From positions 1 through 64,000 of the forward strand of contig NZ_RCHN01000036.1 of NCBI RefSeq assembly GCF_003671495.1: DNA of 64,000 nt, read 5' to 3'. This DNA is from Ketobacter sp. GTDB taxonomy: Bacteria > Pseudomonadota > Gammaproteobacteria > Pseudomonadales > Ketobacteraceae. Each line of letters begins with the position of its first letter. The first letter of the stretch is position 1. A program made the translations under genes and the position numbers. This document shows, piece by piece, positions 1 through 9,296 of this stretch. Under the pieces are notes generated by a model that was not told the DNA's origin, made no database searches, and saw only the letters and a program-made list of their open reading frames with translations.

Positions 1-77
1 CCGTTTGGTGCAAATTGGGCCATCAAATGGCCAAAAATGAAGAGATGCTTGGCTTGTTTTCTTGAGATTGGTGCCAG

Positions 78-1136
78 TTGGTATTTTGCAGGCCAATTAC
101 CAAGTTATTCAGAGGTTCCTTAGGTAAAGGCGCGGAGGATTATGATGCTGAAATCGCCTGGGCGTATTTCACTTACCAGCTCAGTGACAGTTTTACCGTA
201 AAAGGCGGACGTCAGCGCCTGCCTTACTTCCTGTATTCCGATTTCCTTGATGTGGGTTACGCGTACCACTGGATCGCGCCACCATCAGAAGTGTATGAAT
301 TGGGCGGCTTCGACAACATCGACGGGGTCAACCTGGAATACTACGGCGACTGGGGACCGGTGATTTCCCGAATCAACCTGATTGCCGGTGCCACCTCCAC
401 CACCTCAGGGGATTTGGCCGTATCCAGTGAAGACCATTGGGTTATCAGCTGGAACATGAACTGGGACTGGCTGACGTTCCAGGCCACCTACAGTGAATCC
501 GAGGTTACCGTAGATGGCATCAACTTGATCGCCGACGGTGTCAACGAAATTATGACTGCGTCCGGTTTCCCCCTGACCAGCGATCAGCTGAACAGCCTGA
601 GTATGGATCGTGACCGGGGTTACTTCAGCGGGGTGGGCCTGGCAGCAGACTGGGGTACTTTCTTTGCTTCTGCGGAATACACCGACGTGGGTGTTGACGA
701 TTCCCCACTCAACAACCAGAAAAAGTCCTGGTACGTATCCGGCGGTTTCCGCACCGGCAAATTCACCTACAGCCTGACTGTGAGCAATGCGGATCTGCCC
801 AACAACCCGGACACCGTCGACACATTAACCGATGACCTGATTCCGGCGGCACCCGGGGATCAGAATGTGATGTTCTTCCTGGATCAAGCCATCGCCGGAG
901 CACCGGACACCTTCGCTGAATACAGTACCGAACAGCTGGTGGACGCCATCAACAGCACCCTCATCGCCGGTTATGACGTGGACACCTACAACTTCACCGT
1001 GCGTTATGACTTCCACCCCTCTGCTGCTTTGAAGTTTGACTATTCCAAGCAGGAAGCCGACTACTTCGACGTATACGGCAACACCACCAGCCGTGAGCCT
1101 GAACTGGTTCGCATCGGCGTAGACCTGGTATTCTAA
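78..1136 (+). CDS. Outer-membrane porin, 5' end broken
   Basis: This beta-barrel porin-like protein ends in the aromatic C-terminus (DLVF) used for outer-membrane assembly. It is clearly paralogous to the intact porin at 26611-27879: both have an E-[AS]-x-W-A-[FY] strand, then a GR/GGRQR turn, then YSDFLDVGYAY / LSDYRNIGFAY followed by W(I/V)RPP or WIAPP. The copy lacks a signal peptide and about the first 95 residues of that paralogue. The only in-frame start is a TTG at 78 without a ribosome-binding site, just after a stop at 63-65. A porin-like stretch (LQANYQVIQRF) lies in another frame at 86-118, so a frameshift near 117-120 is likely. The mini-PBP gene follows 13 bases downstream. Read it as a pseudogene or an assembly-edge artefact; the barrel part is certain, the 5' end is not. 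Confidence 0.6.
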   Translation: MVFCRPITKLFRGSLGKGAEDYDAEIAWAYFTYQLSDSFTVKGGRQRLPYFLYSDFLDVGYAYHWIAPPSEVYELGGFDNIDGVNLEYYGDWGPVISRINLIAGATSTTSGDLAVSSEDHWVISWNMNWDWLTFQATYSESEVTVDGINLIADGVNEIMTASGFPLTSDQLNSLSMDRDRGYFSGVGLAADWGTFFASAEYTDVGVDDSPLNNQKKSWYVSGGFRTGKFTYSLTVSNADLPNNPDTVDTLTDDLIPAAPGDQNVMFFLDQAIAGAPDTFAEYSTEQLVDAINSTLIAGYDVDTYNFTVRYDFHPSAALKFDYSKQEADYFDVYGNTTSREPELVRIGVDLVF

Positions 1137-1149
1137 GGGGAGATGGCCA

Positions 1150-1584
1150 ATGAAAAAATCAATAACACGCAAGCTTGTCTCCGGTGTATTGGGTTCTGCC
1201 ATCCTGCTGGTATCCAGCGCACTTTGGGCTGAAACCGCCGTGGTGGTAAACCCCGGCAATGACGTTCCGATCACTTCAGATGATGTGGCAAAACTGTACC
1301 TGGGAAAAACCAAAACCTTCTCCAACGGTAAACCCGCCACGCCGCTGGAACGTTCAGAAGGCAGTGCGATTCGTCTCCAGTTCCTGGAAAAAATTGTGGA
1401 CAAAAGCGAATCGCAAATGAAAGCATACTGGTCTCGTCTGATTTTCACGGGTAAAGGGGTTCCCCCCAATGCTGTGGATTCAGATAAGGAAGTGAAGGAA
1501 CTCGTTGCCAAGGATCCGGGCGCCATTGGTTACATCGACGTAACCTCAGTGGATGATACAGTGAAAGTGGTGCTGACGTTCTAG
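1150..1584 (+). CDS. Small secreted PstS-like (PBP domain) protein, paralogue A
   Basis: The 144-residue protein has a signal peptide of about 27 residues ending at ALWA. The mature part resembles one lobe of phosphate ABC transporter substrate-binding proteins (PstS/PBP-like domain): VVVNPGND, VAKLYLGK, FSNGKPATPL, QMKAYWSRLIFTGKG and GAIGYID. A normal PstS has over 300 residues and two lobes, so this is a half-size single-domain form. It starts 13 bases after the porin with a GGGGAG ribosome-binding site, so the two are probably co-transcribed. There are no permease or ATPase genes nearby, so it is unlikely to be a standard transporter subunit. A role in periplasmic ligand binding or porin-coupled uptake is inference. 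Paralogues lie at 3477-3905 and 27882-28307. Confidence 0.85.
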   Translation: MKKSITRKLVSGVLGSAILLVSSALWAETAVVVNPGNDVPITSDDVAKLYLGKTKTFSNGKPATPLERSEGSAIRLQFLEKIVDKSESQMKAYWSRLIFTGKGVPPNAVDSDKEVKELVAKDPGAIGYIDVTSVDDTVKVVLTF

Positions 1585-1594
1585 TGCTGCTGCA

Positions 1595-1623
1595 GTCCGG
1601 CCCTGCGCTGTGCGGGGTCGGAC
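1595..1623 (+). terminator. Hairpin behind mini-PBP A
   Basis: An imperfect 12-bp stem (GTCCGGCCCTGC with GCGGGGTCGGAC, two wobble pairs) lies 10 bases after the stop codon. No T-run follows, so it could be a weak terminator or a transcript-stabilising hairpin. Confidence 0.35.
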
Positions 1624-1683
1624 AGTATCATCCGCAATACGCAGGTTGCACTTACATAGATAGATTGGGTAGTCCGGTTCAAC

Positions 1684-3450
1684 ATGGTTAAACGAAATCT
1701 TGCTATCAGCGCGTGTGCGATAATTTCCGTTGCTCTCTCCTCTTCCCTTCAGGCGGACAGTTTTGATGATGCCGTCAATCTGTACCTGAAAGGCTTTGAC
1801 CACTGTGTCGAGGCTCGCAACGCCGTTGGTTCCAACAACGTGCAGAAAGCGAAATCCGAGTTCGGCCGCTACCTGGATTTTCTGGATAAAGCCAAGGCCA
1901 TCGACAGCTCCATCATTGGCTCTTCCCGACGGGAAATGGACAGCAACCTGAAGTTCTGTGACCGGGTCCGCCACGACATGGAAATCATCATCGGCACCCC
2001 CATGATCGAAGAAGCCTTTGCCGCCTGTGAACAGACCTTCTCGGCCATTGAGCAGAAGAACGTGGATCAGGCCAATATGTATCATCAGCAGTTTATTGAG
2101 CTGAAGGATAAAGCGGTCGAGGCGGCGCCCAGCTTGAAATCCGTATTCAGTATTACCAGCCAGATCCGCCGCTGCGAGCGGGCGGAGAAAAAAATCGGCC
2201 GCTTGAACTCCAGCCAGAACGTGGCAGCGCTGATCAAGAGCGTGGACGAGGACATCGTGAACTTCAATGCTTACTGCGACAACGGCTTGAAGGAAACCAC
2301 CGGCTCACCGCTGAGCTACGCCGCCATTACAGCCGCCAACAGCACACTGAAAACCGCTCGCTCACTGGAGCAGACCGCCGTCAAGGAACTCAATGGGCTG
2401 AAAGCAGAGGCCAATGACCCTGCCACCATCAGCTCCCTCACCAGCAAGTTGGCCAGTGGTCAGCAATGCCTGGGCAAACTGTCTGCGGCAGTCAATAAAA
2501 AAGAAAGCGAGATGGTGGCAGCAGAAGCCACTTTGCAGAAATACTCCACGCAGCTGGCGGACGCGGGTAATGTATGCAAGACCATCGGCAAAATCCCCCC
2601 CAACAACACAGCCGCCTATCAAAAAGCCAAAACCAGCTATGAATCCGCCCGCTCATCGCGCACAGCGGTACAACGCCGGCTGGCCAAGGACCCGCTGTAC
2701 AACAGCGCAGAAGGCCCTTCCAACGCCGACATCAAGCAGCAATTGGCCAGCTTGAACCGATGCCTGGCCGACGCCGAATCGGAATTGAAAGCGGTGATTG
2801 TGGCGGCGCCCCGGCCGGCGCCTGTGGCCATCGCCAGTGTGCCCGTCAAAACCAGCGCCAGCCAGGCGGAAGCCAAAGCCACCCCTCCTGCAACCAAAGC
2901 GGTCATCAGCCTCGACATGGAAGGCCTGACACCGGAATGGGTACTGGCCTATTGGGAAGAGACCGGGGCCAGTATTGAGTCAGTGGACATTGAGTTGCTG
3001 CAGAGTGGATTCGGCAAACCGCTCTACATCGCCACCCCCAAGACCACGCTCAAATTCAGAAGCGGGGACTTCTCCACCAACCAGATTTTTGCAGAAGTGG
3101 AACAACTGAATTATCGCGAAAAGTTGGCACAGCTCCGCTATCGTCAGCGGGGCACTGCGGCGGTGAGCTGGCAACCCAACACCGTGGCCACTTTGAAAAG
3201 CAACCAGGAACGGGTCGCACCATCCTATGTGGCCAATGTGACCTCCACCCAGTTTTCGCAACTGGCTTTTGATGAAAATTCCCAGTCATTGAACATCAAC
3301 CTGGCAAACCCCGGCACGGGGAAAACCGGATACATCCTGATGCCGGGCTACGATCCGGTGAAGTTCACCATCGGCCAGGGTGAAGAAGCTCAATATGATG
3401 TAAAGATCAACGATTCCGTTAGCGGTCGGATGACCATAAAGGGTGAGTAA
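1684..3450 (+). CDS. Secreted helical-repeat protein with paired cysteines
   Basis: The 588-residue protein has a signal peptide (cleavage near SLQA-DS). I do not recognise a named family. Residues 30-375 are alpha-helical and Lys/Glu/Ala-rich, and hold exactly eight cysteines in four pairs at about 41/92, 115/164, 198/262 and 298/360. That suggests four degenerate helical units, each closed by a disulfide. A Pro/Ala-rich linker (about 370-398) leads to a C-terminal domain (about 398-588) that looks beta-rich, with Gln/Thr/Ser-rich strands. The gene sits between two mini-PBP genes on the same strand, 26 bases before the second, so a periplasmic partner or scaffold role is plausible. Function is unknown. 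Confidence 0.8.
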   Translation: MVKRNLAISACAIISVALSSSLQADSFDDAVNLYLKGFDHCVEARNAVGSNNVQKAKSEFGRYLDFLDKAKAIDSSIIGSSRREMDSNLKFCDRVRHDMEIIIGTPMIEEAFAACEQTFSAIEQKNVDQANMYHQQFIELKDKAVEAAPSLKSVFSITSQIRRCERAEKKIGRLNSSQNVAALIKSVDEDIVNFNAYCDNGLKETTGSPLSYAAITAANSTLKTARSLEQTAVKELNGLKAEANDPATISSLTSKLASGQQCLGKLSAAVNKKESEMVAAEATLQKYSTQLADAGNVCKTIGKIPPNNTAAYQKAKTSYESARSSRTAVQRRLAKDPLYNSAEGPSNADIKQQLASLNRCLADAESELKAVIVAAPRPAPVAIASVPVKTSASQAEAKATPPATKAVISLDMEGLTPEWVLAYWEETGASIESVDIELLQSGFGKPLYIATPKTTLKFRSGDFSTNQIFAEVEQLNYREKLAQLRYRQRGTAAVSWQPNTVATLKSNQERVAPSYVANVTSTQFSQLAFDENSQSLNINLANPGTGKTGYILMPGYDPVKFTIGQGEEAQYDVKINDSVSGRMTIKGE

Positions 3451-3476
3451 CCCCAGACATTCGGAGAGGGACAACT

Positions 3477-3905
3477 ATGAATCGACTCAATCGGATAAAA
3501 GCCATGGCCGCGGGGATCACCCTTGCGCTCCTATCAAACATCGCGTTCAGCGATGTGGCGGTGATCGTCAACCCCGGTAACGACGCCCAACTGGAAGCCG
3601 ATGACATCGCCAAGATCTATCTGGGTAAGATGAAGCGTTTTTCCAACGGCAACCTGGCCATCCCACTGGACCGTACCGAAGGTTCGGACATACGCATCAA
3701 GTTTCTGGAAAGTACCGTGGGCAAAGATGAAACCAAGATGAAATCCTACTGGTCGCGGCTGATTTTCACCGGCAAGGGTGTTCCGCCCAAAATCGTGGAG
3801 TCGGGGCAGGAGGTGAAAGAATTGGTTTCCCGTAACCCCGACATTATCGGCTACATTGATTCCAGCGAAGTGGACGACAGCGTCAAGGTCATCGCCACAT
3901 TCTAA
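3477..3905 (+). CDS. Small secreted PstS-like (PBP domain) protein, paralogue B
   Basis: The 142-residue protein has a signal peptide ending near NIAFS. It is very close to paralogue A: both carry V(I/V)VNPGND, YLGK, FSNG, YWSRLIFTGKGVPP and IGYID. Divergence is concentrated in the signal peptide and around residues 100-112. A GAGAGGGAC ribosome-binding site precedes the ATG, 26 bases after the helical-repeat protein. As with A, only one PBP lobe is present and no ABC transporter partner is nearby. The close A/B similarity points to a local duplication around the helical-repeat gene. Confidence 0.85.
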   Translation: MNRLNRIKAMAAGITLALLSNIAFSDVAVIVNPGNDAQLEADDIAKIYLGKMKRFSNGNLAIPLDRTEGSDIRIKFLESTVGKDETKMKSYWSRLIFTGKGVPPKIVESGQEVKELVSRNPDIIGYIDSSEVDDSVKVIATF

Positions 3906-3922
3906 ACCGGTTTCGGAGGCGC

Positions 3923-4867
3923 TCACGGCGCTTCCGAACACGTCTCCACGCCCAAAGCCGCCAGATCCACCATCACCAGCTGATTGCCCTGACCGGCCTG
4001 TACGCCACGGCTCTCTGTCACCAATACCGAACCTGCCTGAAACCCGGACCCGGGCTGCGCGAGGATGGCCGACGGGCTGCTCAACCCGGGCGGAGACACC
4101 CGCACAGCGGAGCCATCCACAGGCACATACACCAGCCGGCCTTTCACAAAGTCGGTAATCAAAAACCCATCACAGTAACGGTCGAAGTCGTCCAGTACCG
4201 TCAGATTGCGATAAAGAATCTGCGCCGCACCCGGCGTTCCATCCACCTGCAGCGGCACCCGTTTGAAGAAGCCAATGTCGGTCAGGTAGATATCGCCCTC
4301 CCACACCCGCACACCATTGGCCGCGTAAACCTGTTGTTGCGGCCCGATCCAGTGCTGAACATAGTCGGACAACACCGGTTCACCGGCACTGAAGTCAAAC
4401 ACCGCTTTGCTGACACCACCCTGGGCCACGAAGAAATCCTCATCGGCAATCAGGATGGCATTCTGTTCAGGCAGGGCGTCCAGGCCATTGGGAAACTGGA
4501 AGCCGCTAAGTGCCATGACGTCGATCAGGCGACCGTCTTCCAGGGAGTACGCCTTGAGCACACCGGCCTGGTCGAATTTCAGGTCCCCCAGACGCAAACC
4601 GGAGGACTGGGCGCACACGAAGAACAACCATTGGTTGAGCTCCGCCAGGCCGGCAAAATAGGAACACCGGGTATCCCGCGCCACCGGAACCGTCCTGAAG
4701 CCCTGCTCATCCTGCTGCAACTGGTAGAGCGCATCCTTTCCGGTGATGAATATACGACCGTCACTCAGCTGGCGGATGTTTTCAGCGGAGGGAATCTGCA
4801 CCAGGGGTTCTTTCGGCAAACAACCGCTCAACAGCAGCACGAAGGCAAGCAGGAACCCGCGGCTCAT
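3923..4867 (-). CDS. SMP-30/NHL-like beta-propeller lipoprotein
   Basis: I place the start at ATG 4867 because it opens a lipoprotein signal peptide (MSRGFLLAFVLLLSGC, lipobox LSGC). The reading frame stays open to 4981, but that extension adds only charged, non-signal sequence. The mature protein of about 300 residues has repeated short blades (DGRIFITGKDALY, FPNGLDALPEQNAILIAD, GDIYLTDIGFF) like SMP-30/gluconolactonase-type six-bladed propellers. The substrate cannot be told from the sequence. It is convergent with the mini-PBP cluster and lies upstream of pmbA on the opposite side of a 173-base gap. The lipoprotein call is firm; the enzymatic role is not. Confidence 0.75.
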   Translation of the reverse strand: MSRGFLLAFVLLLSGCLPKEPLVQIPSAENIRQLSDGRIFITGKDALYQLQQDEQGFRTVPVARDTRCSYFAGLAELNQWLFFVCAQSSGLRLGDLKFDQAGVLKAYSLEDGRLIDVMALSGFQFPNGLDALPEQNAILIADEDFFVAQGGVSKAVFDFSAGEPVLSDYVQHWIGPQQQVYAANGVRVWEGDIYLTDIGFFKRVPLQVDGTPGAAQILYRNLTVLDDFDRYCDGFLITDFVKGRLVYVPVDGSAVRVSPPGLSSPSAILAQPGSGFQAGSVLVTESRGVQAGQGNQLVMVDLAALGVETCSEAP

Positions 4868-5040
4868 GAAGGCGTTCTTTTTGTGATTGGCCAGATTATG
4901 ATTGGCCAGATAAAGGCTGGCCGGAATAAGTCCCCGTGGGTCAGCACGAAGGTGAGCACGAAAGTCAGACAAGTACATCATCCTTGATACCTCTAACGTT
5001 AAAAGATAATAACTTCTATCAAAAAAGCCGTTTCCCTGGC

Positions 5041-6375
5041 CTATTTTCCTGCAACGGTCATGCTGTCCACCAGAATGGAGCCCACCTGGACATTGCCGCG
5101 GGCATCCACGTCACTGCCGACGCCACGCAGGTTACGGAACATGTCCCGCAGATTGGCCGCCACGGTCACCTCAGACACCGGAAACTGCAGGGTGCCGTTT
5201 TCGACCCAGAAACCCGCCGCCCCCCGGGAGTAATGACCGGTCACCAGGTTAACACCCTGCCCCATGACATCGGTCACCAGCAGGCCGGTGCCCATCATGC
5301 TCAATAACTCATCCAGGGAATGGGTGGAACTGCAGCGCAGATTGCGCACGCCGCCGGCATTGGCCGTGCTCTGCAAGCCCAGGCGGCGGGCGGAATAGGT
5401 GCCCAGCACATAGTGTTTGAGTATCCCCTGCTCGACAAAATGTTTGCCATAGGTCGCCAGGCCATCCCCATCCACAGGCGCGCTGGCGGGCCCCTGGGGC
5501 AGGTGCGGTAACTCGAAAATGTTCATCCAGTCAGGGAACAGGGTTTGCCCCAGGCTGTTCTCCAGGAACGAGGAATGTCGATACAGACTGCCGCCGGAGA
5601 TGGCGCCGATAAAATGACCCAGCAGGCCACCGGCAATTTCAGGGGCGTACAGCACTGGGAACTCACCGGTGGGAACAGCGCGACTACCCAGCTTGCGGGC
5701 AGCCCGTTCGGCGGCTTTGCGGCCCACGTCTGCACCCTCCTGCAACTGGCCGGGCACCCGGTGGGAGTAGGACCAGCCACCCCGTTCCATGGTCTCGCCC
5801 TTGGGCCCTGTCTCCGCCGCAATCAGGGCACAACTGATCCCGTGACGGCTTTGGGGGTATGCCACCACCAGGCCATGACTGTTGCCATAGGCACGCACCG
5901 ACGCGGACGTCCCCACATAGGCACCGTCACTGTTTTTGATGTGAGGCTGGGACAAGCCGGCAGCTTCACAGGCCTGCGCCATTTGAATGGCCTGCTGCGG
6001 ATCGATTGCCCAGGGGTGATACAGATCCAGGTCCGCGATGTCCCGGGCCATCAGGGCTGCGTCCGCCAGACCGGAGCACGCATCCGGGGCGGTGTGGGTG
6101 GCCACATCCAGGGCTGCCTTTACCGCCCGTTCAATGGCGGCGTCGGAAAAATCCGAGGTGGACGCACTGCCCTTGCACTGGCCCCGGTATACGGTAATGC
6201 CAAAACCGTGGTTACGGGTGAATTCCACTTTGTCCACGTCACCGTTGCGCACACTCACCGACAATCCCTGGTCCTGGTAGGCACCGACTTCCGCGGTGGC
6301 CTGATGTTGCTCCGCGATGTGCAACGCCAGTCGAATTCGATCCTGCAGTGTGTCTAGCTCGCGTTCAATATCCAT
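5041..6375 (-). CDS. pmbA: Metalloprotease PmbA/TldE
   Basis: The 444-residue protein is the TldE/PmbA subunit of the TldD-TldE heterodimeric protease, which in E. coli trims microcin B17 leader peptide and degrades unfolded peptides. It has the family's C-terminal pattern (GGLLGHFIGAISGGSLYR, NAGGVRNLRC, GVNLVTGHYSRGAAGFWVENG) and lacks the HExxxH metal site found in TldD. I chose ATG 6375 over ATG 6381 because the GAGG ribosome-binding site lies 6 bases from the former and abuts the latter. It is divergent from yjgA, with a 75-base shared promoter region. TldD is encoded just beyond yjgA. Confidence 0.93.
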   Translation of the reverse strand: MDIERELDTLQDRIRLALHIAEQHQATAEVGAYQDQGLSVSVRNGDVDKVEFTRNHGFGITVYRGQCKGSASTSDFSDAAIERAVKAALDVATHTAPDACSGLADAALMARDIADLDLYHPWAIDPQQAIQMAQACEAAGLSQPHIKNSDGAYVGTSASVRAYGNSHGLVVAYPQSRHGISCALIAAETGPKGETMERGGWSYSHRVPGQLQEGADVGRKAAERAARKLGSRAVPTGEFPVLYAPEIAGGLLGHFIGAISGGSLYRHSSFLENSLGQTLFPDWMNIFELPHLPQGPASAPVDGDGLATYGKHFVEQGILKHYVLGTYSARRLGLQSTANAGGVRNLRCSSTHSLDELLSMMGTGLLVTDVMGQGVNLVTGHYSRGAAGFWVENGTLQFPVSEVTVAANLRDMFRNLRGVGSDVDARGNVQVGSILVDSMTVAGK

Positions 6376-6450
6376 TAACATCCTCGGTAGATGATAGACA
6401 GCTGTGATATGATGCCCGGTCTGAACAGTATAACCGCAACACCCTGAGAT

Positions 6451-6987
6451 ATGGCCAAATTCGACGACATCGAGTCTTTTGACGAAGACGATCCAAGCCC
6501 CAGCAAATCCTCCATCAAACGGGAAGCCGAACGCCTGAAAAAAATCGGCGAGAAGTTGCTGGAGATGAGCGACGCCCAACTGGAAAGCTTCAAGCTGGAT
6601 GACAAACTGGCCCAGGCCATTGCCGAAGGCAAGCGCATCAAGAGCCGGGAAGGCCTGCGGCGCCACAAACAGTACATCGGCAAAGTCATGCGGGACGTGG
6701 ACACGGAGGCGCTGGAAACCCGGCTGCAGGAAATCGAGAACGCCCACACCCTCAATACCCGCGCCTTCCATGAACTGGAAACCCTGCGCGATGAACTGAT
6801 CAACGGGGATAACAGCACAGTGGGCACGGTGATTGAACGCTTTCCCGGTGTGGACACCCAGAAGTTACGTCAGCTGGTGCGCAATGCCAAGAAAGAACAG
6901 CAGGCCAATGCCCGCTCCCAGGATAAACCGGAGAGCGCCCATGCCCGCAAGCTGTTCCGTTTCCTGCGGGAAGCCGGAGGCAACTAG
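6451..6987 (+). CDS. yjgA: Ribosome biogenesis factor YjgA/DarP
   Basis: The 178-residue protein is of the DUF615/DarP family, which associates with late 50S ribosomal intermediates. It opens with an acidic segment (DDIESFDEDDPSPSKS), followed by the family's helical core (SKSSIKREAERLKKIGEKLL; SREGLRRHKQYIGKVMRDVD) and a basic C-terminal region (ARKLFRFLREAGGN). Length and order match the family. It is flanked by pmbA (divergent) and tldD (convergent), the arrangement I recall from Pseudomonas, although its function is not obviously tied to that of its neighbours. Confidence 0.93.
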   Translation: MAKFDDIESFDEDDPSPSKSSIKREAERLKKIGEKLLEMSDAQLESFKLDDKLAQAIAEGKRIKSREGLRRHKQYIGKVMRDVDTEALETRLQEIENAHTLNTRAFHELETLRDELINGDNSTVGTVIERFPGVDTQKLRQLVRNAKKEQQANARSQDKPESAHARKLFRFLREAGGN

Positions 6988-6996
6988 CCTGGCACC

Positions 6997-8451
6997 CTAG
7001 CGGGTGCCGCCCACCACCAGCTCATCCAGTTTCAGGGTCGGCTGCCCCACCCCCACCGGAACGGACTGACCTTCCTTGCCGCAGGTGCCTACCCCTTTGT
7101 CCAGGGCCAGGTCATTGCCCAGCATGGACACTTTGGACATGGCCTCTGGGCCGTTACCAATCAGGGTGGCCCCTTTCACCGGCGCGGTGATCTTGCCATC
7201 CTCGATCAGGTAGGCCTCGCTGGCGGCAAACACAAACTTGCCGGAGGTGATGTCCACCTGACCACCGCCGAAATTCACCGCATAGAGCCCTTTTTTCACG
7301 GACCGAATGATATCTTCCGGCTCATCCTGCCCCGCCAGCAGATAGGTGTTGGTCATGCGCGGCATAGGCAGGTGGGCATAGGATTCCCGGCGTCCGTTCC
7401 CGGTAAGGCCATGGCCCATCAGCCGGGCATTGTGCTTGTCCTGCATATAGCCCTGCAGAATGCCTTTCTCCACCAGAGTGGTGTATTGGGTTGGCGTTCC
7501 CTCATCATCCACCGTCAATGACCCGCGCAGGTCCTGCAACGTGCCGTCATCGACGATGGTGCACAATTCACTGGCCACCGAGGTGCCGATGCGACCGGAG
7601 TAGTTGGAGGTGCTTTTGCGATTGAAATCCCCTTCCAGCCCGTGCCCTACGGCTTCGTGCAGCAAGACACCGGGCCAGCCGGAGCCCAGCACCACCGGCA
7701 TGGTGCCCGCCGGGGCGTCAATGGCTTCCAGATTCACCTGGGCCATTTTGATGGCATCCTCCACATACCGGGTCACCGTCGTCGAGTCGAATAGTGCATA
7801 GCCGGTACGACCACCACCGCCGCCATTGCCCCGCTCCTTACGGCCATTTTTTTCCAACACCACGCTGACGCTGAAGCGCACCAGGGGGCGCACATCCGCC
7901 GCCAGGGTGCCGTCGCTGGCCAGTATCAGCACGGTTTTCCATGAACCCACCAGGCTGACGCTGACGTCCACCACATGGGGGTCCATGCGTCGGGCCAGGG
8001 TATCGGCCTGCTGCAGCAAGGCCACTTTCGCATCCGGGCCCAGGGTGTCCAGGGGGTTGGTCATTCTGTACAGGGGATGATGGTGCCTGCTTTGGATGGG
8101 CTGCACCTGGCCGCCGGGACCACCGGCGATGGACGCGGCCGCCGCAGCCGCCTTGCGAATGGATTGCAGATCCGCCTGATCGGAATAGGAAAAACCGGTT
8201 TTCTCACCGCACAGGGCCCGTACCCCCACACCACCACCGACGCTGAAGCTGCCGTCTTTGACGATGCTGTCTTCCAGGCTCCAGGACTCCGAGATGGTTT
8301 TCTCAAAGTAAAGATCGGCGAAGTCCGCCCCCTGTCCCAACATGGACTCCAACACCGGAACCAGGCAGCGCTCATCCAGTGCGCCGGGCACCCACAATGT
8401 CTCCTGGGCCTGCTGCAACTGGCCCTGCTGCAATCGGGAATGTGAACTCAT
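6997..8451 (-). CDS. tldD: Metalloprotease TldD
   Basis: The 484-residue catalytic subunit of the TldD/TldE zinc protease carries the HExxxH metal motif in [12 protein letters not shown], then the [19 protein letters not shown] region and [16 protein letters not shown] with CGKEGQ near the C-terminus. The start at ATG 8451 gives the usual family length; a longer in-frame extension to 8586 lies inside the nitrilase gene and is not used. The ATG overlaps the nitrilase stop as ATGA, so the two are translationally coupled. It is the last gene of a long leftward operon that begins at mreB or mreC. Confidence 0.95.
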   Translation of the reverse strand: MSSHSRLQQGQLQQAQETLWVPGALDERCLVPVLESMLGQGADFADLYFEKTISESWSLEDSIVKDGSFSVGGGVGVRALCGEKTGFSYSDQADLQSIRKAAAAAASIAGGPGGQVQPIQSRHHHPLYRMTNPLDTLGPDAKVALLQQADTLARRMDPHVVDVSVSLVGSWKTVLILASDGTLAADVRPLVRFSVSVVLEKNGRKERGNGGGGGRTGYALFDSTTVTRYVEDAIKMAQVNLEAIDAPAGTMPVVLGSGWPGVLLHEAVGHGLEGDFNRKSTSNYSGRIGTSVASELCTIVDDGTLQDLRGSLTVDDEGTPTQYTTLVEKGILQGYMQDKHNARLMGHGLTGNGRRESYAHLPMPRMTNTYLLAGQDEPEDIIRSVKKGLYAVNFGGGQVDITSGKFVFAASEAYLIEDGKITAPVKGATLIGNGPEAMSKVSMLGNDLALDKGVGTCGKEGQSVPVGVGQPTLKLDELVVGGTR

Positions 8452-9296
8452 GTCAGCTCCGTTTTGGCAAATCGTTTGTGTTGCAGGACGGGCATGGCGT
8501 CGCGAATTTCCCGCTGCCAGTCCAGATCCAGGTCCGCCAGCACCACTCCCGGGCCGGATTCCAGTTGCGACAGTACCGTACCCCAAGGGTCGACAATCAT
8601 GCTGTGCCCCCAGGTCTGGCGTTTTTCCGAATGCTGCCCACCCTGATTGGGGGCAATCACGAAGGCCTGGTTTTCAATGGCCCGCGCCCGCAGCAGAGTT
8701 TCCCAATGGGCCTCCCCGGTACGATAGGTGAACGCGGAGGGAATCGAAAACAGGCTGGCGCCGGCTGCTGCCAGACATTGATACAGTTCGGGGAAGCGCA
8801 GGTCGTAGCACACCGTCAAGCCCAGGGAACCGGCCACTGAATCCGTGGTCACCCACTGCGCCCCAGGCTCAATCACGCGGGATTCCCGGTATTGTCCCTG
8901 CTGGTCCTGCACCGCCACGTCAAACAGGTGAATCTTATCGTAACGGGCACAGAGCTCACCCCGGGCATTGAAATGCAGTGAGCTCGCCGTTACCCGGGTG
9001 CCGCTAACGGCGTGGCCATCCGGGCGCACCCGCATAGGAATGGTGCCTCCCACAATTTCCAATCCCAGAGTGGACGCCTGTTGCTGGAGAAAGCCCGAGA
9101 ACAATTGCGTAGCCCTTTCCTCTTCCCCCCAGCGCAACAGGTTATCGCTGTCCAGCACGGCAAAATTCTCCGGCAATACCGCCAGGGCCGCACCCTGTTC
9201 CGCCGCCTGCGCAAGCAGTTGCTCCGCCGTTCGCAGGTTATTGTCCACATCGAAATTGCTGACCATCTGGATGGCCGCCACCCGCACCAGGGTCAT
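8448..9296 (-). CDS. Nitrilase-superfamily amidase (Nit1/YbeM-like)
   Basis: The 282-residue carbon-nitrogen hydrolase has the Glu-Lys-Cys triad in [16 protein letters not shown] and [11 protein letters not shown]. Sequence and length fit the Nit1/YbeM group, which hydrolyses deaminated glutathione as metabolite repair; a general omega-amidase is the alternative. It overlaps yhdP upstream and tldD downstream by 4 bases each (ATGA), so all three are read from one message. The same gene sits between tldD and yhdP in Pseudomonas, as I recall. Confidence 0.9.
   Translation of the reverse strand: MTLVRVAAIQMVSNFDVDNNLRTAEQLLAQAAEQGAALAVLPENFAVLDSDNLLRWGEEERATQLFSGFLQQQASTLGLEIVGGTIPMRVRPDGHAVSGTRVTASSLHFNARGELCARYDKIHLFDVAVQDQQGQYRESRVIEPGAQWVTTDSVAGSLGLTVCYDLRFPELYQCLAAAGASLFSIPSAFTYRTGEAHWETLLRARAIENQAFVIAPNQGGQHSEKRQTWGHSMIVDPWGTVLSQLESGPGVVLADLDLDWQREIRDAMPVLQHKRFAKTELT

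Noticed and set aside
5041..8451. TldD/PmbA as a peptide-antibiotic maturation locus
   Set aside because: No small precursor peptide or modification enzymes lie next to them, and this is the usual housekeeping gene order.
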